Assembly (NCBI GenBank): GCA_027596945.1 | Contig: JADGJH010000072.1 | Span: 14,613 to 34,252, forward strand | DNA: 19,640 bases | Source of the DNA: Physocladia obscura | Taxonomy: Eukaryota; Chytridiomycota; Chytridiomycetes; Chytridiales; Chytriomycetaceae | Direction of reading: 5' to 3' | Shown here: piece by piece, positions 1 through 8,954 of the stretch | Layout of the letters: every line of letters begins with the position of its first letter | Position numbering within the stretch: position 1 is the stretch's first letter | Notes under the pieces: model-generated | Told to the model about the DNA's origin: nothing | Seen by the model: only the letters and a program-made list of their open reading frames with translations | Database searches by the model: none | Position numbers and translations under genes: made by a program

Positions 1-2041
1 TAAGCGTCTACTTCATCTCCATCCACGTCTTCGCCTACTCCATCTACACCTTCGCCGTCTCCATCCACGTCTTGGCCGTCTCCATCCACGTCTCGGTCGT
101 CTCCATCCACGTCTTCGTCGTCTCCGTCCACGTCTTCGTCGTCTCCATCCACGTCTTCGTCGTCTCCGTCCACGTCTTCGTCGTCTCCGTCCACGTCTTC
201 GTCGTCTCCATCCACGTCTTCGTCGTCTCCATCTTCATCTTCGTCTGCATCTTCGTCATCTTGAAGCTCCGACTGCCAAGTGTTCAATAAAAAATTAAAA
301 TAAAATTCTTTATAAGGACAATTACCTCAAGCTCATCATAATCAAAGTCACTTTCATCGCCATCTTCATCATTTTCATGATCTTCTTCTATATTGGAAAT
401 ACGCATTGCACTCAGCAAGAGAATTAAACTTTTTAAACTGACCATCACTTTCAAATGTGTCCTGATTCTCCCAACTGGTGTACTTGGTGGTAAAAACCAA
501 ATCCTGATAAGAGTAAAAGTCGTCATATTCTTCATAATAATCCACTTCAAAATCGTAACCTTGTTTCTGATAATAAATTATGAGTATATGTGCCAACCGC
601 AAACAAGAAAGAAAGCCAAATGAGTTCACTCACATAACACCACTCTTCATACGTCAACAACATAGCACCACAAGTCTCTGCTTTCGCGCGATTCACAGAG
701 ACGTAGTATACTCTATATTCTCGTTCCGTTTCAGGGGATGGATTAACTCTTTTGCGGGCATACCATTCTGTCCGACATAGAATTAATACAATGGGATTGC
801 TTAATAAAAAACCGACCGTTGGGGCTCAAAACCGTAGTTTTCGACAACGCAGCCTTCAATTCCGTGTGTTGAGACTTCTTCTGCTCTGCTGTCAACCTTT
901 TCGATTTGTTGGACTTTTGCAATGAGTGCCGTTGCGCTTTGATAAGACGAACTTGTTTCTTAACAGCAGCTATGGATCCAAATTTCTTTTTGCTGGGATT
1001 GGACGCAACAGATTTTATATTCCCAGACTTGCCATTGACTGGCTTTGCTTCAGGTTTTGATTTGTCGCTGGGTTTCTTAGAACTACCAAGCAATCCTTTA
1101 GCTTTAATATCCGGCGTTTTGGTGACAGTAGCGGGTCCATGCTTCGATTCGACTGAGCTTGCGGGTTTTGCTGTTGCAGTCTTGGTGGCAGCTTGTTGTG
1201 GAGGTTTCGTTTTCGGGGCGGCAGAGGCAGTTGCATTCTTGACGGCTGTCGTAGCTTTCTTCTTCTCAGCAGACACGTTCTCCTTGACGTATGACTTGTA
1301 GTCTGCCTTTTCCTGATCTTTATCCGTGCCGGTTTTGTTGTTTGCCTTCTTCCATTCTGGAAATTCACAGTTGATAAAATTCAAGGGGCATTAAGTGTGA
1401 CGAAAACAAGACAAACCATCAAAAGACATTGGAATACTCGGCTTTGCAGCAATTTGACTTTCAGTCAGCTTTAACTGCCGCTGGAGATCTTTGTAGAGCG
1501 CATCAAACGTCTTTTGCTTGAGTTCAGGGGTGGTTGCAAGGGACAAGTCGTAGTAAAGAAGCGTTTCGCTGCCAGTGTTGAACCTGGTCTTAGGGTACGG
1601 GCCTTGGTCTAAACGAACAACGATAAAGATTTTTTTTTCGCCAAGAAGAAAGGCAAGTTCTTTCTGGCAGTTTTCAGAAGTCTGGTGGTATTTTCACATT
1701 AAAATTAACCAGAGTGTCTGCCAAGAATGAACGAAAAAAATCTGTCTACTTCATAATCCTTCGACGCATTAATCAAAATGATCTTTGATTGCGTGATACC
1801 TTCGATCATACGGTTTTCGGTATTGCCATACATTTGGTCTTCGTCTCTCCAAGTTTGAAGACCTTTAGACTCGAGATATTTTTGGATCTCCTTAACGGTG
1901 TCTTTCTGGTTCCAACTGTTCATTGAAAATTGATCAGTCAAAGGAATGAGGAACGTTGCTTACACTTGAGAATCACCTGTATGAAAACATGCAGTGAAAC
2001 TTGAAGTCGTCTGGGAGAGGAGCTTTCGCAATTGTGCTCAT
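1..2041 (-). CDS. TIR-domain protein with basic linker and acidic repeat tail (3' end outside window)
   Basis: Eight exons read on the minus strand: 2041-1977, 1915-1750, 1681-1417, 1356-817, 767-634, 566-443, 387-326 and 272 to beyond 1. All introns are GT-AG, 49-68 bp, and phases agree throughout. The start ATG (2041) follows AAAA and sits just before the first TIR strand. Residues about 13-150 form a TIR domain: FHCMFSYSWNQKDTV (strand A), TWRDEDQMYGNT (BB-loop region) and ASKDYETSENCQKELAFLL, where E85 occupies the place of the NADase catalytic glutamate. Residues 166-345 are Lys/Ala/Pro/Ser-rich and resemble a histone H1 tail. Residues 346-431 are Tyr- and acid-rich and match nothing I know. 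From about 431 the chain becomes almost pure Asp/Glu/Gly, ending in a DGDDEDV-type repeat that is still open at base 1. TIR domains are protein-interaction modules or NAD+-cleaving enzymes; which applies here is not shown. No membrane segment or NB-ARC/LRR region is visible. Confidence 0.82.
18..248. repeat. 21-bp coding minisatellite
   Basis: Ten full 21-bp units start at 18, 39, 60, 81, 102, 123, 144, 165, 186 and 207, followed by a degenerate unit at 228-248. The unit encodes seven residues (DDEDVDG, minus strand) in the frame of the last exon of the TIR gene. The central units differ only at an ATC/GTC swap (Asp to Asp or Gly context), which suggests recent unit turnover. The units left of 60 are more diverged. 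The length is a multiple of three, so gains and losses keep the frame. Confidence 0.9.
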
Positions 2042-3112
2042 TTTTGTGAAATAATTTTTGCAGAGAATCTTCTTTTTTTTTTCGTGTTTTCATTGTTTGA
2101 TTTGCAAATTTTTTCTCCACAAGCCAGTCACTCAAATTCACAAAACTACATTGTGTGAGCAGGAATGGTAAATTTGTTCCAGAAAGAGTTGACCAAAATC
2201 GTGTGGGTATGATTATCGTTTTTGAAGATAGTTGAATCAATTAAATGAAACGCAAGACATTCAATTTTACTGTAATGAAACCCAAGACGCAATTCTGCAT
2301 TAATAGTCTTCTAAAATAAACACAGGTATTAAGATCAAGTTAAAAAGTGAATTGCAATTTTACACAAAATAACTGGGCAATATTTAAATAGTGGAAGAGC
2401 CAAGACTTCGCACTGCCTGGGCGCAATAATTTTTTTTTTGCTATAAATTTTTTTCGCTGTTTATCCAGCGTAAGAACGAACATGAAGATTTTTGAGTTAT
2501 TCCTCTAAGAACTAAAAATCTTCTTAACATAATGTCGGGACAAAAAGTTTTGAAGTCAGGATTATAACTAGTCCAAGAAAAAAAATTTATCTAACAAATA
2601 CGGACAAAAGAAAAAGACGACACAGTGCACAGAATAAATTCTGGACCTGATGCTAATTGTGATACAAAGAGCTGACGGGGGCGGGTGATGCGGATATAGT
2701 ACGTTTGAAGAGTCTGTCGGTCGAAGAGATCGGTGATGACGGAGATTTCACAGGAGAAAAGTCACATCTATTTTCAGACCAAAACAGAGTCAAAAGTGAT
2801 CAATAGTGTTTGTAGCATAAATCCGCATATAAAATTTTTTAAAAAAATTTAAAAAATTTCTCACGAAGAGACAGCCGACTTAAATCTTGTGCAAAAATAT
2901 TTTGTATATTATTTTGCTGGATTAGGGAAATAGTTTAACACATTTGAATTAACCTGTCTTCAAAGCGGTGTGGAACGTGAGTGAAAAAATTGCCAATAGC
3001 GAAAATTTTTCATTCCGAACTGTGCAGAGGTACGAGATCTGAGAATTAATTGGGTGGTGCATGTATTTATGTTTTTAAAGACACCACCACAAAATTTTAG
3101 CATATGTATTGT
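2042..3112. other. intergenic region between the TIR gene and the transposon
   Basis: No convincing gene. It is AT-rich with several poly-T runs, but CpG is present at host level, unlike the transposons to the right. A 30-bp imperfect duplication lies at 2243-2298. A CpG-rich open stretch without ATG lies at 2663-2806 (plus strand, 47 codons to TAG). A short inverted repeat, ggtggtg and caccacc, flanks about 20 bases near 3051-3094. The promoter of the TIR gene should lie just right of 2041, but no clear TATA box or initiator was identified. Confidence 0.6.
2243..2298. repeat. imperfect tandem duplication, period about 30 bp
   Basis: The motif ATGAAACGCAAGAC near 2245 recurs as ATGAAACCCAAGAC near 2275. 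Similar flanks (TTCAATTTTAC and GCAATTCTGC) follow each copy. Only two copies are present, upstream of the TIR gene, so it is either a small local duplication or a pair of regulatory sites. Confidence 0.5.
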
Positions 3113-3135
3113 GAGTTTGGCCCAAAATTGGATTT

Positions 3136-4255
3136 TTGGGGACAAAAAAGTTGAATCAAAAAACCGTCCACAGTCGCATTCTTGAGTTGAGGCACAGACA
3201 TGCTGTGTTACATAGGCACGCAACTCCTGCAGTCTGTATGCATTGTTTATATGCATACTACTTTCAGGGGATGAAAAGGTCCCAGCTTGCTCAAATTTTT
3301 GGCAAATCCAAGTTAACAATCACAACTTGGATACAACAATACGAGGCTGACAGTGGAGTTGAGTCAACCAAACAAGAGTTGGTTTACCAAAAGCATGGGC
3401 CAGCAAGATGCCAATGGCTTGTTGACTTATTCAAAGAGCAGCTGTTCTTATTTCTGGATGAGTCCAAAGAAAAGTACGCGCAGCAGTATCCTGGATCCTC
3501 GATCAGTGCATCAACAGTCTCGTTTATTCTGAAAGAAGCTGGACTATCATGGAAAGTTCTTGAAAGGCAAGAAATTCAAATCTGTTCTGAAGATATTATT
3601 TGTTTTTGCAAAGCATTGCAACAGATTCTGTGGCTTTTGAAGAATTTAATATTTCTGGACAAAGTATCATTTGATAATTGCAATATGCTTTGTACTCAAG
3701 GATGGGGAGTAGTTGGTCAAAAAGTCATAGTTTGTGGAGAGTTTCTTTGCAAACCTAGGTTTCGCTACTCTGCTTTATTGGCATGAATGGCCTTCTGGAA
3801 AATTTTTCAGTTGAAGGAACATTCAACAGAGTCAAGTTTCTTGACTGCTGCACTTCTTTTGCCACTTCTTCATCAGTGACCATTAAACAATACCCTGGGC
3901 CACACTCAGTTTGGATATGGATGGCACTTGTATTCATTGCGACCCATCAATAATTTATTTTTTACACTCTCTAGGCTTAGTTCCATTATTTTTTCCTGCC
4001 TATTGTCCATTTTTTAACCCAATTGAAATATTTTTTGGAATAGTGAAAAAGCAGGCAGTTTGTGAATATGGAAAAACTTCAGAGAAAAGCTTTGTTACCA
4101 TTGTCAATTCTATCTTGGAAGAATTTATGGACTATTCATTTGCAGCAATGTTTGGAAAATGTGGTTATACATCTGGCCAATTTGATGCAGCAGTGGGGCT
4201 TCAAGTTAGTATTGATGATTTGTGTGGTTTTGATGTGCATTTGGAGGAATTATGA
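3136..4255 (+). pseudogene. Tc1/mariner (IS630-like) DDE transposase, frameshifted copy 1
   Basis: The frame beginning near 3136 gives a helix-turn-helix segment (MKRSQLAQIFGKSKLTITTW) and the first catalytic Asp in IFLDKVSFDN. The reading then moves one frame near 3758 (VSLLCFIGMNGLLENF, EGTFNRVKFLDC) and again near 3911, where MDGTCIH supplies the second Asp and YCPFFNPIEIFFG the glutamate. There are 34 residues between the second Asp and the Glu, which makes it DD34E, the Tc1-type spacing. Both shifts fit loss of one base (modulo three). The frame has no ATG before about 3237, so the original start may be lost or lie in a missing exon. All three catalytic acids survive and about nine CpGs remain, so this looks like the youngest of the dead elements in the window. 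A related copy lies at 18480-19117. Confidence 0.8.
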
Positions 4256-4366
4256 ATTTTTTTTTGAGATAATTCAAAATAAAGATTGATTGACCATACT
4301 TTATTTTATTTTTTTTAAATTCTTTTAAAAAAAGGAAGTAGGAAGGAAGAAAGGGAAAGAAGATTA

Positions 4367-5359
4367 TTAGGTTTGATCAATATCATCTTGGTCTTCAACC
4401 TGGTCTTTGATTCTTGCTCCAATTGCATCAATACATGGATTCAATGTTGGATGGAAATTTCTAAGAGTTTCTTGGTGATGAATATTGTAATTGATTGCAG
4501 CATCCACACGCACTTCAGCCTCCTCATATGATTGCTTCAAAATATTAATACTTCCTTTGATGACCTTCAAGTCCACCAATATTTTGCTATTATGGCTGAT
4601 TGCAACTTGATTTGTTTGAGTTGCCAAATGAAGTCGAAGCTCTTCTTCAATTGGTGCTAATCTAAAAAGATGTATCAACTTAACAGGAGGTGGTGTTTGT
4701 ACCCTTGTTTCCACAAGATGGATCTCTTCTTCAAGAATCCAGTTGCTTCATTGACTTCAAGATATATCACATGCAGTGTAGATTTGGCCATGAATTTCCT
4801 TGAGTTGCGTAACCATGGCATTATGCTGGGTTTGTTGAGTAACCCCAGCGCAATCACATTCTTGTGGCATAATAAGCTTGTTCTTTGCCAATTTGAATAG
4901 TTTCTGGTTGCTGATTGCATTTGAGTACTTTGAAAGAATGATTGTGACTTCTTTTGGATGGTGCCATTTGACTAATTCAGTTGAATAAAGATCAGATACT
5001 GATTTGAATGCTCGCAAAGTCCCAGTTTCCCCAACTTTGATGAATAGTTCAAGATTGTCTGCAGTCAAATGGTTATGTTCTTTCTTGCCCCAAGCAACTC
5101 CAGGCTTATCAGTGGTGATTGTGATTTCTTTTGCAATGTGTAGCTGAATTATGTTGAACACTTTGCTGCAGAAATCTTTAACAGAGCTTGAGTCAATGTG
5201 GACAGCAGTTTTATTTGCAATTTGTTGGGTGGAAAATCTGCACACAGAAACTGCAATACTATTGGAAAACAATGTTTCAGCTGTTGACTTTGGTTCAGTT
5301 GGTACAAGATCAGTCGGCTTTTGTTCAGTTGATGCATGATCTGTCAGGTCTTGTTCCAT
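4367..5359 (-). pseudogene. second ORF of the transposon, decayed, unknown function
   Basis: The first part begins at ATG 5359 and runs about 195 codons to 4757. It opens with a Thr/Glu/Pro-rich segment containing the repeated pattern PTDLVPTEPKS, then a mixed polar region (AKEITITTDKPGVAWGKKEH) that looks like a folded domain. Near 4770 the coding sense moves one frame (YLEVNEATG), then again near 4735 into ILEEEIHLVETR, and continues to a stop at 4367 through LIHLFRLAPIEEELRLHL. That C-terminal part is Leu/Glu/Gln-rich and probably helical. The convergent layout with the transposase at 3136-4255 and the same low CpG suggest an accessory protein of the element. No known domain was recognised. 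It could instead be an independent TE fragment. Confidence 0.5.
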
Positions 5360-5422
5360 GGTTGCAAGATTATTGCATCATTGTTGCATCCATAGTAGCA
5401 GCTCTATACCTGACAGAGACTT

Positions 5423-5480
5423 TGGGGATGGATTGCTGAAATTTGTCATATTTTTTTTTGGGGAGGAAATTCCATCCCCA
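5423..5480. repeat. inverted repeat, 10-bp perfect arms
   Basis: TGGGGATGGA at 5423-5432 is repeated inverted as TCCATCCCCA at 5471-5480, with a 38-base loop. It lies just upstream of the second transposon ORF and inside the proposed right end of the element, so it may be part of a terminal or subterminal transposase-binding structure. Confidence 0.6.
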
Positions 5481-5625
5481 GAATCCAGTTTGATGCAACA
5501 CCCACAATAAGTCAATGAAATTTGAAATCATCCCAACTTAACAAATTCAAAAATCACCAAAAAAAATCGACAAATTTTTTAAATAATTTTTCTTTTTTTT
5601 TTAGCAGATGTTTTTTCACAGCTGT

Positions 5626-5808
5626 TTAATCTTCATCAAGCAAACAAATTGGTGCATCATTAGTAATTGCATCAACAATTGCTGAAACTTTAACGTATGC
5701 AACAGGTATTGACTTGATTGCTGCCTGAAGAAGATAAAATTCTTCAGAAAAGTCACAACAAATGATAACTATTTTTGCTGGTTCCAAGTATGATGCAATT
5801 ATTTTCAA
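5626..5808 (-). pseudogene. coding-like fragment, 60 residues, unidentified
   Basis: An open frame on the minus strand gives AKIVIICCDFSEEFYLLQ followed by SIPVAYVKVSAIVDA and ends LLDED-stop. The alternation of hydrophobic strand-like and helix-like segments looks like a real alpha/beta protein. Coding-like sequence continues upstream (5809-5890) in other frames with in-frame stops. It lies in CpG-free DNA, so it is most likely the C-terminal remnant of a transposon gene. A faint likeness to the L7Ae/S12 fold was considered but is not supported. Confidence 0.35.
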
Positions 5809-5928
5809 GTGCTAGAAAGTTTTACAGACAATGGCAATCTTTTTTGTTTGACAATTTCTGCAAGTATTACAAAACCAGATCAGCTTCAAGAATATGTGTA
5901 AACTTTAATGTGTGATTGGCTTGATGTT

Positions 5929-6029
5929 TGTGAGCAAATTGCTGTTTGTTAAAATACACACACAATAATGCTGTGAGCAAATTGCTGTTTGTTAAAATAC
6001 ACACACAATAATGCTGTGAGCAAATTGCT
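5929..6029. repeat. 43-bp tandem repeat, 2.3 copies
   Basis: A 43-bp unit starting TGTGAGCAAATTGCTG begins at 5929, 5972 and 6015. The first two copies are identical and the third stops after about 15 bases. Perfect identity in otherwise decayed DNA points to a recent local duplication. Confidence 0.9.
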
Positions 6030-6091
6030 AATCACAAACATCAGTAAAGATCTTCATATTTGTGATTGCAAGACCCAGAGATTTCCTGAAT

Positions 6092-6672
6092 TTATGAAGA
6101 AAAGCTTTCTAAATTGCTGAAATATTGGAGATCCTAGGTGCTGTTTGTAATGGACTTCATAAAGTCCACAATATGTGCTGTTGAGAAACTGTTGTAGAAA
6201 GTAAGTTGTAGTTTCTGAAGGAAATATTTGTCATTGTAGACAGAGTGTAGTTGACATGGAAATCTTAGATTATAGTCTTCATAGCTTCTTTAGAGATCTG
6301 GCATGATAGGCAGCAATTGGCTTCCATATATGGTGTTGAGAGGATTCTACTTGCTTAGATGTAGTTGGTCTTTGAAGGTGTGATGCTGAATTATTGCATA
6401 TCCCTTAAGTCAAGTACTTAAAGACATGTGCTTCCCAGGTAAAACCCATGCCTGTTTGTCAACACCAATTGGTACTGGTGCAACATGTACTGAATAACCT
6501 TTTTGTTTTGTCATGAATGGTGGCAACAAGATTTCATATTATTTACAAACTGATTGAAATCTTGAGTTTGGATTTTTGTCTTCATTTGATTTGGTAATTT
6601 GAACTGAAACTAGTCAGAGCATCTGCAGCTTTGGTCAATTGACATTTTCCAAACACATTACCATAAAAGTAC
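6092..6672 (-). pseudogene. decayed coding-like stretch, unidentified transposon gene
   Basis: Immediately after an intron-like 3' end (CTAAT followed by TTCCAG, next base 6672) the minus strand reads YFYGNVFGKCQLTKAADA. A frame change near 6530 leads into FMTKQKGYSVHVAPVPIGVD. From 6526 to 6092 one frame runs 145 codons with only four internal stops before the terminal one (fewer than expected in such AT-rich DNA), and each stop is one C-to-T change from an Arg or Gln codon. Segments such as SYEDYNLRFPCQLHSVYNDK look like protein. I do not recognise the family. Stops of this kind fit decay by cytosine deamination. Confidence 0.4.
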
Positions 6673-6977
6673 CTGGAAGACACAAATGATGATTAGAAAG
6701 AGATTATGAATACATTTTTAATTCAACTGCTGTCACATTTTTTAAATACAGAAATGCAGATTGAAAACAGAATATATAAATAAACAATACATTGTTGCAT
6801 TTTTGTTGGGAGTTTGAATTTAATTGACCATTTTTATCTAAGAATTCCACTGAACACCAGTTTTTGCTTGGAAATATTAGCAAAGTTTCACTGCCAGAAA
6901 TTCCTTCTGAGAAAATCAAGGTAGCCACACAGAATTCCTTGCAAAGACTTTGATTTTGCTGTTATGACATTCTAGAA

Positions 6978-7430
6978 ATGTTGACACCACAATTTCTTGA
7001 AGCCATTGTGCAAAAAAAAAATTCACATCTGCAGCTTCTGCTGCTTATTGTTACTGCCATAGCATGCCAGCCATATAAATACCCAGAGAGCATTTCAACT
7101 TCAACAACACCTGTGAGTTCAAGTTCTGGTTTGACAAGCAGGCCATCCAAGATCTTGTGGTTGAATTTGAGCTCCCATGTGTCATTATTACAGAAGCTGG
7201 TCATAAGGCTTTAGCATTGGAAGTACTTTTGAATTCTACTTTACTGGCTTGGAAACCTTCTGAAAAAGTTTGAGCAAAGCAGAACTGCAATTAGTATGTT
7301 TTTTAATACAACATTGTTTCATAATAAGGGCTGGTTGAAGCATCTACTGGATTGGGATGTGCATCAATTGACTGAACAATTTTATGCAGTTGCAATCAAC
7401 TTGTTACATATGGCAAATCAACAAAAATAA
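6978..7430 (+). pseudogene. PIF/Harbinger-like transposase, N-terminal remnant
   Basis: ATG 6978 opens a frame reading LLLIVTAIACQPYKYPE. After a frame change near 7080 it becomes REHFNFNNTCEFKFWFDK and QAIQDLVVEFELPCVII, stopping at 7271. A second frame change gives EQSRTAISMFFNTTLF and LKHLLDWDVHQLTEQFYAV to a stop at 7430. This order (a phenylalanine-rich FxFxxxxI entry segment, a LP-V segment, a region where family members have a W-DL-LFGRS-S/TAIS-IFN motif, then the L-WD-RL segment) matches the N-terminal part of PIF/Harbinger (DDE_Tnp_4) transposases. The catalytic part, normally starting with GFIDGT, is absent, so the copy is truncated as well as frameshifted. Confidence 0.6.
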
Positions 7431-8954
7431 GGTTACAAGCTTCAATCAATAAGCTACCTTGTGTTGGATTTAAGAAATAAAATGTGTTATACAAGCTGAA
7501 TAGATGTTAAATAATAGTTAATAGAAGCACTATTTATCAGATAACTGTGAAAGAATATAATAAATATTTTATTCATGGCTAAATTCAAGAATAGGGATAA
7601 AATGTTCTAACTTTGTCTTTTACATTTGAACAATTTCTTTTGTTAAAAAATTGGGTTTTAATCAATATTGTGGCATTAAAAATGAGGCACAAAAGTTTTA
7701 TTTTGAGGCATGGAATTTGGAATTTTAAATTGTTGTTCTATTCTTGCAAATAAACAATAAGATTCTGGCATCATCATCTCATTTGTCTGCAGCACAGCCC
7801 TGTGCAGTATTATAGGGCTCTTTGACAGTTATGTAAAGCAGTAGTGAATAATTGCTGAATCTGCAGCATTAAATACTTCCTTTGATGATATACAGGTAAA
7901 CTTGAATGTCTTTGTACAATGAATTTTCTTCAAATGTTGTTGATATTGGTTTTTGAAAAACACTTACCACTGTCAGCTTGCAATGAGTTCATCATATCAC
8001 AATTCCCATCAGAAGAAACAATGCTCTCTAATTCTATCCAATCAGAATCAAAGAATCATGGTCTGTTTTCAGTGAGCCAATATGTTGGGTTTCATTCACA
8101 CTAATATCCTTAAGATTATTAGTAAAAATAGTTGAACTACACATAAATAGTGGATTTAGGCTCTGTGAATGCAATTTGATTGAATTTGAATTGATGTGGC
8201 AGTTTTTTGTGTTTTTTCTGATTTCCAAAAAATATATAATTCATCAGCTTATTTTGCAAGAATCCTATGTCTGCTTCTTTTCAAACTTGGTATGATTTAA
8301 TAATATTTATTGATTGTATGATTTCATAAAAGAAAGTGAACTTTTTTATTTTGCTGACTTAGTAAGTTTTCAAGTTTCAGTGACCATATGTGTCTATGAC
8401 CACAGACAATTATGTTAAAAAAAGTGGTCAATAACTTGCAGTTATTTCTAGCAATATGGCCACAGCTTACCAGGAAACAGAAGCATAGACTCAATAAATC
8501 AAATTTTAAGCACTTTTATTTATGAAACACTAACATCCATATTAATAAGAAAGCATATCTCTCTGTCTTTTTCCAGGTGGGAACTCACATTCTTGGCAAA
8601 TGGTGATTTTAATGCTCAGAAACTACGCATGAAGCAAAATAAAATGTAAGATGTATATTCATAAAATGGTAATGTGGTAATGCCAAAAACAAGATATAAT
8701 AGACAAAACTGAAATTGATAGCAGACTCAAATTACAGCCCTATATCTTAATCAGATTTTGAATGACACAAGACAGCAATTAGAGCAATAGGTATGAGCGT
8801 AAGATACTTGCAAGAGTGTGTCAAAAAATTCAATCCAGTTTTATGCAGTATCGGAAATATCGTTGTTCCAAAGTACTAGAATTTTTCTTTTAATTTTAAA
8901 TTTTTTGTTGACAAACAATTTTTTTTATTGAAATTTTTTTTGTTGATTCAACTG

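Larger units (their letters stand above)
3126..5492. mobile_element. candidate two-ORF DNA transposon (Tc1/IS630-like), decayed
   Basis: A DD34E transposase pseudogene (plus) and a second decayed ORF (minus) face each other tail to tail, 111 bp apart, across an A/T-rich spacer with runs that could serve both polyadenylation sites. Both are poor in CpG compared with the surrounding genes. Possible ends: AATTGGATTTTTGGGGA at 3126-3142, and at 5471-5492 a sequence whose reverse complement reads CAAACTGGATTCTGGGGATG. The match is imperfect and the left copy overlaps the open transposase frame, so the ends are tentative. No target-site duplication was established. Confidence 0.4.
5500..8950. other. 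CpG-depleted transposon graveyard
   Basis: Reading by eye I find no CG dinucleotide from 5696 to 8625 and only isolated ones out to about 8850, while TG and CA are frequent. The neighbouring genes have many CGs. Apart from the remnants listed separately, the stretch has no intact gene. Other coding-like pieces occur on the minus strand near 7640-7890 (for example MMMPESYCLFARIEQQF) and 7960-8050 (IVSSDGNCDMMNSLQAD, ending at a GTAAGT donor). They are broken and belong to no family I know. Between about 8230 and 8950 I see nothing coding. The promoter of the hydrolase at 8955 should lie in the last 100-150 bases. Confidence 0.75.

Noticed and set aside
1..248. CRISPR-like array
   Set aside because: The units are contiguous 21-bp repeats without unique spacers, and lie inside a eukaryotic coding exon.
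72..290. Open plus-strand frame repeating VSIHVFV across the left minisatellite
   Set aside because: It is the antisense reading of the acidic tail. The minus-strand frame joins seven other exons in phase with a TIR domain.
906..1301. 131-codon plus-strand frame, hydrophobic and Ala/Phe-rich
   Set aside because: It is antisense to the Lys/Ala-rich exon 4 of the TIR gene; reversed Lys codons read as Phe/Leu and give false hydrophobicity.
2723..2800. C/D-box snoRNA suggested by GTGATGA near 2733
   Set aside because: No CTGA box at a fitting distance and no terminal stem.
5626..5890. Possible L7Ae/S12-family ribosomal or snoRNP protein
   Set aside because: The likeness is limited to general strand/helix rhythm. 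The conserved glycines and RNA-contact residues are absent and the setting is transposon debris.
6962..7204. 80-codon minus-strand frame opposite the Harbinger remnant
   Set aside because: It is the shadow of the plus-strand frames, which match a known transposase order.
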